DNA of 10,186 nucleotides from Eikenella sp963548155 (GTDB taxonomy: Bacteria; Pseudomonadota; Gammaproteobacteria; Burkholderiales; Neisseriaceae), in assembly GCA_963548155.1 (NCBI GenBank), contig CAUUTP010000074.1, forward strand, positions 1-10,186, written 5' to 3'. The position numbers and the translations under genes are program-made. Positions 1-5,882 of this stretch are shown piece by piece; within the stretch, counting starts at the first letter, position 1; each line of letters opens with the position of its first letter. The notes under the pieces are model-generated. The model was not told where the DNA came from, ran no database searches, and was given only the letters and a program-made list of their open reading frames with translations.

Positions 1-1656
1 ACCTTTATCGACAGAAGGAATGAATTCGCGAGGAATCACACCACCTTTAATTTCATCGATAAATTCGTAACCTTCACCACCCGGCTCCATCGGTTCCATT
101 TTGATCACAACGTGACCATACTGACCTTTACCGCCAGACTGTTTAACGTGTTTAGCTTCGGATTCCACTTCTTTGCGGATGGTTTCACGGTAGGCTACCT
201 GCGGTGCTCCCACATTAGCTTCCACACCAAACTCACGCTTCATACGGTCCACGATAATTTCCAAGTGCAGCTCGCCCATACCGGAAATAATGGTTTGGCC
301 AGATTCTTCATCAGTGCGCACACGGAAAGATGGGTCTTCTTTAGCCAAACGGTTCAGGGCAATACCCATTTTCTCTTGGTCGGCCTTAGTTTTCGGCTCA
401 ACAGCAATGTGGATTACCGGCTCGGGGAATTCCATGCGCTCCAAGATAATCGGGGCATTTTCTGCACACAGAGTTTCACCAGTGGTTACATCTTTCAAAC
501 CGATGGCAGCAGCGATGTCACCAGCGCGTACCTCTTCAATCTCAGTACGATCAGCGGCTGTCATCTGCACCAAACGACCGATACGCTCACGAGTACCTTT
601 AACAGAGTTCAACACAGTGTCGCCAGATTTCACCACACCAGAGTAAACACGGATAAAGGTCAGCTGACCGACGTATTTATCATTCAACATCTTGAAAGCC
701 AAAGCGGAGAATTTCTCGTCATCGCTGGCTTGGCGGCTGTCGGCTTCTTCGGTATCAGGGTTAACACCTTGAACCGGAGGAATATCAGTCGGAGCAGGCA
801 ACAGTTCAACCACGGCATCCAACATGCGCTGAACACCTTTATTTTTAAATGCAGAACCGCACAACATCGGCTGGATTTCACCGGCCAACGTACGCTGACG
901 CAGCGCGCCAACGATTTCTTCTTCAGACAGCTCTTCACCACCCAAGTATTTGTCCATCAGCTCTTCGCTGGCTTCGGCGGCGGATTCGATCATATTCTGA
1001 CGCCATTCTTCGGCAGTCGCAACCAAATCAGCCGGGATATCGCCATATTCGAAAGTTACGCCTTTGTCGGCTTCATTCCAAATAATGGCTTTCATCTTCA
1101 GCAAGTCCACCACGCCTTCGAATTTATCCTCGGTACCAACCGGAATCACGATCGGCACAGGATTGGCGCGCAGACGGGTTTTCATCTGCTCAACCACGCG
1201 GAAGAAGTTGGCACCTTGACGGTCCATTTTGTTTACAAATGCCAAACGCGGAACTTGGTATTTATTGGCTTGGCGCCACACAGTTTCAGACTGAGGCTGA
1301 ACACCACCTACCGCACAGTAAACCATTACTGCGCCGTCCAATACACGCATAGAACGCTCCACCTCTACGGTGAAGTCAACGTGTCCGGGGGTATCAATGA
1401 TGTTGAAGCGGTGCTCGGGGAACTGCTTCGCCATACCAGACCAATAGGAAGTTACGGCAGCAGAGGTAATGGTGATACCACGCTCTTGCTCTTGTTCCAT
1501 GTAGTCGGTAGTAGCCGCACCGTCATGCACCTCACCCAGTTTGTGGGTCAGGCCGGTGTAGAACAGAATACGTTCGGTAGTGGTAGTTTTACCCGCGTCA
1601 ATGTGGGCAGAAATACCGATATTACGGTACAAATTAATCGGGGTTTTACGAGCCAT
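1..1656 (-). CDS. fusA: Elongation factor G, N-terminal 552 codons (runs off the left edge)
   Basis: Translational GTPase that drives translocation of tRNA and mRNA on the ribosome and, with ribosome recycling factor, splits post-termination ribosomes; cytoplasmic. Reading the minus strand from the ATG at 1656 gives an open frame with no stop to base 1. The G-domain motifs are in order: P-loop AHIDAGKT at residues 17-24, switch I RGIT at 59-62, DTPGH at 88-92 with the catalytic His92, and NKMD at 142-145. Near the window edge the domain IV signature KQSGGKGQYGHVVI is readable. About 150 C-terminal residues (end of domain IV and domain V) are missing if the protein has the usual length of about 700. 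The start is supported by a GAAAGG Shine-Dalgarno and by the 18-base gap after rpsG, so it is the third gene of the str operon; tuf would be expected next, off the window. Confidence 0.98.
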   Translation of the reverse strand, partial: MARKTPINLYRNIGISAHIDAGKTTTTERILFYTGLTHKLGEVHDGAATTDYMEQEQERGITITSAAVTSYWSGMAKQFPEHRFNIIDTPGHVDFTVEVERSMRVLDGAVMVYCAVGGVQPQSETVWRQANKYQVPRLAFVNKMDRQGANFFRVVEQMKTRLRANPVPIVIPVGTEDKFEGVVDLLKMKAIIWNEADKGVTFEYGDIPADLVATAEEWRQNMIESAAEASEELMDKYLGGEELSEEEIVGALRQRTLAGEIQPMLCGSAFKNKGVQRMLDAVVELLPAPTDIPPVQGVNPDTEEADSRQASDDEKFSALAFKMLNDKYVGQLTFIRVYSGVVKSGDTVLNSVKGTRERIGRLVQMTAADRTEIEEVRAGDIAAAIGLKDVTTGETLCAENAPIILERMEFPEPVIHIAVEPKTKADQEKMGIALNRLAKEDPSFRVRTDEESGQTIISGMGELHLEIIVDRMKREFGVEANVGAPQVAYRETIRKEVESEAKHVKQSGGKGQYGHVVIKMEPMEPGGEGYEFIDEIKGGVIPREFIPSVDKG

Positions 1657-1674
1657 TTCAATCGCCTTTCAAAA

Positions 1675-2148
1675 TTAGAAGCGGAAGTGAGAGAAGGCTT
1701 TATTGGCTTCAGCCATGCGGTGTACTTCTTCACGTTTCTTCATGGCGCCGCCACGGCCTTCGGCTGCATCAATCAGCTCGCCGGCCAAGCGCAAATCCAT
1801 AGATTTTTCGCCACGTTTGCGGGCTGCGTCGCGCACCCAGCGCATTGCCAAGGCCAAACGGCGGGAAGGACGAACCTCAACAGGAACCTGGTAGTTGGCA
1901 CCACCAACACGGCGGCTTTTCACTTCCACGATGGGTTTGGCATTATCGATGGCTTCGTTGAACACTTCGATTGCTTCTTTGCCCTGTACTTTCTTGGCAA
2001 TTTGCTCCAGCGCGCCATACACGATGCGCTCGGCAACCGATTTCTTACCGTCAACCATCAAGACATTCATAAACTTGGTCAGTTCAACGCTACCGAACTT
2101 CGGATCCGGCAATACGTCGCGCTTGGGGACTTCTCTACGTCTTGGCAT
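1675..2148 (-). CDS. rpsG: 30S ribosomal protein S7
   Basis: Primary 16S rRNA-binding protein that nucleates assembly of the 30S head and lines the E site; 157 residues, the usual bacterial length. It begins MPRRREVPKRDVLPDPKFGS and carries the conserved KSRRVGGANYQVPVEV segment near residue 77 and RWVRDAARKRGEKSM near 103. The frame is open 20 codons further upstream, but the ATG at 2148 is the start because it has an AAAGGA Shine-Dalgarno just before it and gives the family's conserved N-terminus. It lies between rpsL and fusA in the str operon, 117 bases after rpsL and 18 before fusA. In E. coli, S7 represses its own operon by binding the rpsL-rpsG gap; whether that holds here is inference. 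Confidence 0.98.
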   Translation of the reverse strand: MPRRREVPKRDVLPDPKFGSVELTKFMNVLMVDGKKSVAERIVYGALEQIAKKVQGKEAIEVFNEAIDNAKPIVEVKSRRVGGANYQVPVEVRPSRRLALAMRWVRDAARKRGEKSMDLRLAGELIDAAEGRGGAMKKREEVHRMAEANKAFSHFRF

Positions 2149-2188
2149 TTCAATTTCCTTTAATCTATTCAGCTGGGATGATTCCCGC

Positions 2189-2247
2189 GAATGCCCATTG
2201 GGGAGCATTCACTTACTCGGCCGGCTTATATCAGCAATAACGGCCGA
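2189..2247 (-). promoter_or_regulatory. Two hairpins in the rpsL-rpsG intercistronic gap, possible S7 autoregulation site
   Basis: The 117-base gap holds two inverted repeats. The one nearer rpsL pairs TCGGCCG (2217-2223) with CGGCCGA (2241-2247), extended inward by TTAT/ATAA after a two-base bulge. The one nearer rpsG pairs GAATGC (2189-2194) with GCATTC (2205-2210). Neither is followed by a T-run in the direction of transcription, so they do not look like terminators. In E. coli the same gap is structured and bound by S7 for translational feedback. The position matches, but I cannot show that the E. coli S7-binding bases are conserved. Confidence 0.4.
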
Positions 2248-2265
2248 CGTGCCTATATTAAAAAA

Positions 2266-2637
2266 TTATTTCGGGCGTTTAGCACCGTATTTGGAGCGTG
2301 CCTGTTTGCGATCTTTCACGCCGGCAGTATCCAAAGAACCACGAACAGTGTGGTAGCGCACACCCGGCAAGTCTTTCACACGACCGCCGCGGATCAGCAC
2401 CACGCTGTGCTCTTGCAAGTTGTGGCCTTCACCGCCGATATATGAAATCACTTCAAATCCGTTGGTTAGGCGCACTTTGCACACTTTACGCAAAGCGGAG
2501 TTCGGTTTTTTCGGAGTAGTGGTGTACACACGAGTGCATACGCCGCGTTTTTGCGGGCAGGCTTCCAGTGCGGGCACCTTGTTTACGTACTCGGGCTTTT
2601 TGCGGCCCTTGCGTACTAACTGGTTAATAGTTGGCAT
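2266..2637 (-). CDS. rpsL: 30S ribosomal protein S12
   Basis: Decoding-centre protein of the small subunit and the classical streptomycin-resistance locus; 123 residues, full length. It begins MPTINQLVRKGRKKP and carries YTTTPKKPNSALRKV (residues 38-52) and LIRGGRVKDLPGVRYHTVRG (81-100). Lys43 and Lys88, whose substitution gives streptomycin resistance in other bacteria, are both wild type, as is Asp89, the residue methylthiolated by RimO in E. coli. An upstream in-frame extension to 2685 is rejected: the ATG at 2637 has an AGGA Shine-Dalgarno at 2647-2650 and the extension would cross the leader hairpin. It is the first gene of the str operon, transcribed from the promoter at 2693-2722. Confidence 0.98.
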   Translation of the reverse strand: MPTINQLVRKGRKKPEYVNKVPALEACPQKRGVCTRVYTTTPKKPNSALRKVCKVRLTNGFEVISYIGGEGHNLQEHSVVLIRGGRVKDLPGVRYHTVRGSLDTAGVKDRKQARSKYGAKRPK

Positions 2638-2664
2638 ATTTTCTCGTCCTGTTGAGTTAAATAT

Positions 2665-2685
2665 TTGCCGACACCATGCCGGCAA
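2665..2685 (-). promoter_or_regulatory. 5'-terminal leader hairpin of the str operon mRNA
   Basis: TTGCCG (2665-2670) and CGGCAA (2680-2685) form a six-pair stem. The predicted transcription start, about seven bases after the -10 box, is near 2686, so the transcript would begin almost directly with this stem. It is not a terminator, since the following AAATATTTAA is mixed A and T and rpsL follows 28 bases later. A stabilising role at the 5' end is inference. Confidence 0.45.
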
Positions 2686-2692
2686 GAGCGGA

Positions 2693-2722
2693 ATTATAGT
2701 TCTTTTGCAAGCAGCGGGTCAA
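2693..2722 (-). promoter_or_regulatory. Sigma-70 promoter of the str operon
   Basis: On the minus strand TTGACC (2717-2722) lies 18 bases before a perfect TATAAT (2693-2698). It sits about 55 bases upstream of the rpsL ATG, downstream of the yjgR terminator, and has the strength expected for a ribosomal protein operon. Confidence 0.8.
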
Positions 2723-2824
2723 TGGCAGTAGCGGAATATACCTTAGCTTTTCGTGGTTTACGGTCGGAGCTGTTGTTTTCTGCACAGAAGCAAAGAAGTC
2801 TCTCCCATCAGCCAACCAAACAAC

Positions 2825-2866
2825 GAGGCTACCTGAAACTGTCCTAGCCTGTTTTCAGGTAGCCTC
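2825..2866 (-). terminator. DUS-pair hairpin, likely terminator of the yjgR-like gene
   Basis: GAGGCTACCTGAAA (2825-2838) and its exact complement (2853-2866) form a 14-pair stem with a 14-base loop. It contains two inverted copies of the Eikenella-type DUS, at 2826-2837 and 2854-2865. Read in the direction of the yjgR-like gene it is followed by GTTGTTTGG, moderately T-rich. It lies 87 bases after that gene's stop and about 100 bases before the str promoter, where a terminator would insulate the str operon from read-through. Confidence 0.6.
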
Positions 2867-2940
2867 TTAATGGCTATATATAAAGCATCTGCTTTTAGCT
2901 TGGCCGAGTCTCTGCCTCTAGCAGAAACCCAGCTATAGCT

Positions 2941-2952
2941 TTCAGGTAGCCT
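2941..2952 (-). repeat. Single DUS (AGGCTACCTGAA) abutting the yjgR-like stop codon
   Basis: An exact 12-mer on the minus strand begins at the base immediately after the TAA of the yjgR-like gene, with no spacer. It could pair with the opposite arm at 2826-2837 as an alternative to the 2853-2866 arm. Confidence 0.9.
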
Positions 2953-4488
2953 TTACTTTATCGCATTGCGGATCACACCCATAATGCTGCGGGTGATGCT
3001 GCGGGTGATTTGTTTGTTCACCTGACTACCGAGCGAATCAGCCAAATCGTAGCCCAAGCCTTGGTTGGCGCGTTTGCGGCTGCCGAATAGGCCGCCGAGG
3101 AAGCCGTCCAGCACGCCGCCTTTGTTGCTTTCAGCTTTTTGGGCAGACGCGGTGGCGGTGTTTTGCACCTTAGCTTCAGCCTCGGCCTGAGCGGCGGCAG
3201 CCCGTTCCTGCTCCAGCTGCTGCAGGGCTTCATAGGCGGAGAAGTTATCCACCGCGTCTTTGTAGTGGCGGTAAAGGATGTCGTTTTGGAAACGGCTGTC
3301 GCGTTCGGCGGCGGCAAGCGGAGCGAGCTGGGATTGCGGCGGCAGTACGAAGGCGCGCTCCACGATGCCGGGCATGCCCTTTTCATCCAAGAAAGACACC
3401 AGCGCCTCGCCCACTCCCAATTCGGTAATCGCCTGCGCCACATCCAGATTAGGATTGCTGCGGAAGGTTTCGGCAGCGGCGCGCACGGCTTTTTGATCGC
3501 GTGGGGTAAAGGCGCGCAGGGCGTGCTGCACTCGATTACCGAGCTGGCCGAGCACGGTGTCGGGCAAATCAAGCGGATTTTGGGTAACGAAATACACACC
3601 CACACCTTTGGAGCGAATCAGACGCACCACTTGTTCCACCTGCTTGAGCAGGGTATCGGCGGCGTTATCGAACAACAAATGCGCCTCATCGAAGAACATA
3701 ACGAATTTGGGTTTATCCAAATCGCCGGCTTCGGGCAGGGTTTCAAACAGTTCAGCCAAAAACCACAGCAGGAACGCGCTATAGAGCCGCGGCGAACGCA
3801 TCAGTTTTTCGGCATTCAGGATATTGATGACGCCTTGCCCGCCTTCGGTTTGCAGCCAGTCTTGCAGATTGAGCTCCGGCTCGCCAAAAAACACATCGCC
3901 GCCCTCGCTTTCCAGCTGCAACAGCTGGCGCTGAATGGCGCCGACGCTGGCGGCGGAAACGTTGCCGTATTGGGTGCGGTATTCCTTGGCGTGCTCAGCT
4001 ACGTATTGCAGCATGCCGCGCAGGTCTTTCAAATCGATCAGATGCCAGCCTTTGTCGTCGGCAGCTTTGAATACCAGGTTGAGCAGGCCTTCCTGCGTGT
4101 CATTCAACCCCATCAGACGGGAGAGCAGCAAGGGACCCATTTCGGAAATGGTTACGCGCACGGGAATACCGGTTTCGCCGTATACATCCCAAAAACGCAC
4201 CGGGCAGCCTTTCAGGTAGCCTTCTGCATCCAGCCCGAATTGAACCATGCGCTCGCCCACCTTGCCCCGCCCGTCGCCCGGGTTGGCGATGCCGGAGAGG
4301 TCGCCCTTCACGTCGCTCATAAATACGGGGATGCCTTGCGCGCTGAAGCCTTCGGCCATTTTGCGCAGGGTAACGGTTTTGCCCGTGCCGGTGGCGCCGG
4401 CAATCAGGCCGTGGCGGTTGGCCATCTGGCCGAGCAAGAATAAATCGCGGCCTTCGGCTGCGGTTTTGGCAATGTGGAATTCAGCCAT
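2953..4488 (-). CDS. YjgR/DUF853 family HerA-like ATPase
   Basis: A predicted P-loop ATPase of the HerA/FtsK superfamily, YjgR branch (DUF853); its cellular role is not established. It has 511 residues, close to E. coli YjgR at about 500. The N-terminus MAEFHIAKTA is typical. Walker A GATGTGKT is at residues 31-38, Walker B FVMFFDEAH at 262-270, and a sensor-like strand VYFVTQNP at 298-305. From about 430 to 455 it is rich in Ala, Glu and Gln, followed by a Gly-rich stretch (GGVLDGFLGGLFGS) and a basic, amphipathic-looking tail. A GGAG Shine-Dalgarno precedes the ATG at 4488. The gene carries an exact DUS at codons for EGYLKG (89-94). It is divergent from pyrB, on the same strand as the str operon, and probably monocistronic. 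Confidence 0.93.
   Translation of the reverse strand: MAEFHIAKTAAEGRDLFLLGQMANRHGLIAGATGTGKTVTLRKMAEGFSAQGIPVFMSDVKGDLSGIANPGDGRGKVGERMVQFGLDAEGYLKGCPVRFWDVYGETGIPVRVTISEMGPLLLSRLMGLNDTQEGLLNLVFKAADDKGWHLIDLKDLRGMLQYVAEHAKEYRTQYGNVSAASVGAIQRQLLQLESEGGDVFFGEPELNLQDWLQTEGGQGVINILNAEKLMRSPRLYSAFLLWFLAELFETLPEAGDLDKPKFVMFFDEAHLLFDNAADTLLKQVEQVVRLIRSKGVGVYFVTQNPLDLPDTVLGQLGNRVQHALRAFTPRDQKAVRAAAETFRSNPNLDVAQAITELGVGEALVSFLDEKGMPGIVERAFVLPPQSQLAPLAAAERDSRFQNDILYRHYKDAVDNFSAYEALQQLEQERAAAAQAEAEAKVQNTATASAQKAESNKGGVLDGFLGGLFGSRKRANQGLGYDLADSLGSQVNKQITRSITRSIMGVIRNAIK
4211..4222 (-). repeat. Intragenic DUS within the yjgR-like gene
   Basis: An exact AGGCTACCTGAA in the coding sense, spanning codons for Gly-Tyr-Leu-Lys around residues 90-93. 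It is the only exact DUS inside a gene in this window. Confidence 0.9.
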
Positions 4489-4524
4489 TGCGCCTCTCCA
4501 ACTGAAAAATTGATAACGGGCGAT

Positions 4525-4555
4525 ATTGTAACGGAATCGCGCCGTTTGACGGCAA
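4525..4555 (-). promoter_or_regulatory. Candidate promoter of the yjgR-like gene
   Basis: On the minus strand TACAAT (4525-4530) is preceded by TTGCCG (4550-4555) at a 19-base spacing, longer than ideal. It lies about 37 bases before the ATG. This is the best candidate in a short upstream region, but it is weak. Confidence 0.35.
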
Positions 4556-4579
4556 ATTTGTTTGGCACTGCGAAGAGTA

Positions 4580-4624
4580 TGCTTTCAGGTAGCCTGTTAC
4601 ATGAACCAAGGCTACCTGAAAGCA
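4580..4624. repeat. DUS-pair hairpin 1 in the divergent yjgR-pyrB region
   Basis: Sixteen perfect pairs: 4580-4595 against 4609-4624, loop of 13 bases. It contains DUS copies at 4584-4595 (minus) and 4609-4620 (plus). It lies upstream of both flanking genes, so it does not mark the 3' end of any gene I can see. Confidence 0.85.
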
Positions 4625-4658
4625 CTCAACTGCCACAAAGTGAAAACATCTTCTCCAA

Positions 4659-4705
4659 ATTTTCAGGTAGCCTAATTGCCGATTTGAAAGAGGCTACCTG
4701 AAAAT
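4659..4705. repeat. DUS-pair hairpin 2 in the divergent yjgR-pyrB region
   Basis: Fifteen perfect pairs: 4659-4673 against 4691-4705, loop of 17 bases, with DUS copies at 4662-4673 (minus) and 4691-4702 (plus). The second arm can instead pair with 4744-4757, giving two mutually exclusive structures about 55 to 150 bases before pyrB. Confidence 0.85.
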
Positions 4706-4745
4706 ATAAGCCATCTCCCATACAGCCGCCGCCATCAACACCGTT

Positions 4746-4757
4746 TTCAGGTAGCCT
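4746..4757 (-). repeat. Single DUS just upstream of pyrB
   Basis: Exact 12-mer on the minus strand, 56 bases before the pyrB ATG. Its last bases would fall in the -35 region of the candidate pyrB promoter. It is complementary to the arm at 4691-4704 over 14 bases. Confidence 0.9.
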
Positions 4758-4774
4758 GTTCCCCGTAAACAGCG

Positions 4775-4780
4775 CATAAT
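4775..4780 (+). promoter_or_regulatory. Candidate -10 element for pyrB
   Basis: CATAAT matches the -10 consensus at five of six positions and would start a short leader of about 26 bases. No recognisable -35 element lies 16 to 18 bases upstream; that stretch is the end of a DUS. With so short a leader there would be no room for a pyrBI attenuator of the E. coli kind. Confidence 0.3.
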
Positions 4781-4812
4781 ACGCCCGTTTGCCAACCCGC
4801 CAGGAGCCACCC

Positions 4813-5733
4813 ATGCCCAACCCACTCTACGGCCAGCACCTCATCTCCATCCCCGACCTGAGCAACGAACAGCTCGAATGCCTGCTGGACACCGCCCTAC
4901 GCCTAAAACGGGAACCACGCTACAATTTGCTCGAAGGCCGGCTCATCGGCTCCTGCTTCTTCGAGCCCTCCACCCGCACCCGTCTCTCCTTCGAGACCGC
5001 CGTGCAGCGGCTCGGCGGTAAAGTAATCGGCTTTTCCGACGGCGCCAACACCAGCGCCAAAAAAGGCGAAACCCTGGCCGACACCGCCCGCATCATCTCC
5101 AGCTACACCGACGCCATCATCATCCGCCACCCCAAAGACGGTGCCGCCCGTGTGCTTTCCGAATTCTCCGCCGTGCCCGTTATCAACGCCGGCGACGGCA
5201 CCAACCAACACCCCAGCCAAACCCTGCTCGACCTGGTTACCATCCAAGAAACCCAAGGTCGGCTGGATAATCTCGTTATCGCCATGGCCGGCGACCTCAA
5301 ATACGGCCGCACCGTCCACTCCCTTGCCCAAGCCATGAAACGGCACCAAGCCGAATTCATCTTCGTCTCCCCCCCCAGCCTCGCCATGCCCGACTACATC
5401 ACCGAAGAGCTCGACGCAGCCGGCTGCCGCTACCAAATCCTGCCCAGCCTCGAAGAAGCCGCCCGCCACGCCGACATTCTCTACATGACCCGCGTGCAGC
5501 GCGAACGCTTCGACGAACAAGAATTCGCCAAAATCCAAGGCAAATTCAACCTCGAAGCCGCCACCCTCGCCCAGGCCAAGCCCAACCTGCGCGTGCTACA
5601 CCCCCTGCCCCGCGTCGACGAAATCCATCCCAATGTGGATGGCACGGTTTATGCTTATTATTTTGAACAAGCAAAAAACGGTGTATTCGCTCGCATGGCC
5701 ATGCTGTCATTAGTGTTAAACGAAAGCGTATAA
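4813..5733 (+). CDS. pyrB: Aspartate carbamoyltransferase, catalytic chain
   Basis: Joins carbamoyl phosphate and L-aspartate to give N-carbamoyl-L-aspartate, the committed step of pyrimidine synthesis; cytoplasmic trimer, pairing with PyrI dimers in class B enzymes. It has 306 residues, normal length. The carbamoyl phosphate loop STRTR is at 53-57, the 80s loop KKGET at 83-87, RHPKDG at 105-110, HPSQ at 133-136, Arg166, RVQ at 228-230 and HPLPR at 263-267, so the active site looks intact. The ATG at 4813 follows a CAGGAG Shine-Dalgarno by six bases; an in-frame ATG at 4789 lacks one and would add residues the family does not have. Codon use is strongly C-ending up to about 5631 and then shifts to A/T-ending for the last 33 codons. 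pyrI, its normal immediate neighbour, starts only at 7109. Confidence 0.98.
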   Translation: MPNPLYGQHLISIPDLSNEQLECLLDTALRLKREPRYNLLEGRLIGSCFFEPSTRTRLSFETAVQRLGGKVIGFSDGANTSAKKGETLADTARIISSYTDAIIIRHPKDGAARVLSEFSAVPVINAGDGTNQHPSQTLLDLVTIQETQGRLDNLVIAMAGDLKYGRTVHSLAQAMKRHQAEFIFVSPPSLAMPDYITEELDAAGCRYQILPSLEEAARHADILYMTRVQRERFDEQEFAKIQGKFNLEAATLAQAKPNLRVLHPLPRVDEIHPNVDGTVYAYYFEQAKNGVFARMAMLSLVLNESV

Positions 5734-5749
5734 CGTCAATATTTGTAAC

Positions 5750-5782
5750 AGGCTACCTAAAAATGTCAGTTTTAAGTAGCCC
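5750..5782 (+). terminator. Degenerate DUS-pair hairpin after pyrB
   Basis: GGCTACCTAAAA (5751-5762) pairs with TTTTAAGTAGCC (5770-5781) at 11 of 12 positions around a seven-base loop. Both arms are altered DUS copies that share the G-to-A change at the tenth DUS position. It lies 17 bases after the pyrB stop. No T-run follows, so termination is only probable. Confidence 0.5.
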
Positions 5783-5828
5783 AAGCAATTGTTCCCGCCT
5801 GCCGCGCATACACACTATCTGCCCATTT

Positions 5829-5848
5829 GGGGAAGTTCCTACTTCCCC
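5829..5848 (+). promoter_or_regulatory. Perfect 8-bp inverted repeat upstream of the lipoprotein gene
   Basis: GGGGAAGT (5829-5836) and ACTTCCCC (5841-5848) flank the four-base loop TCCT, 34 bases before the ATG at 5883. It is unrelated to the DUS. It could be a regulator-binding site or a hairpin in the leader. A T5 run starts 12 bases after the stem, too far for a typical terminator. I see no convincing promoter between 5734 and 5882. Confidence 0.45.
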
Positions 5849-5882
5849 ACTTCATCAGATTTTTCTAACAAAGGGATTGATC

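Noticed and set aside
192..203. DUS-like AGGCTACCTGCG inside fusA
   Set aside because: Ten of twelve bases match but the conserved end is missing, and the bases are explained by EF-G codons for Gln-Val-Ala-Tyr.
112..2163. A 683-codon open frame on the plus strand opposite fusA and rpsG
   Set aside because: It is antisense to two certain genes, crosses their boundary, has low-complexity His/Phe/Gly-rich content unlike any family I know, and lacks a Shine-Dalgarno. It follows from the strong codon bias of highly expressed genes.
3139..4443. A 434-codon open frame opposite the yjgR-like gene
   Set aside because: Antisense to a clear ATPase with Walker motifs; the product has no recognisable domain and its length reflects codon bias.
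4580..4757. CRISPR array suggested by regularly repeated short sequences
   Set aside because: The repeats are 12-mers in alternating orientation with unequal spacing, and they match the DUS; no cas gene is present.
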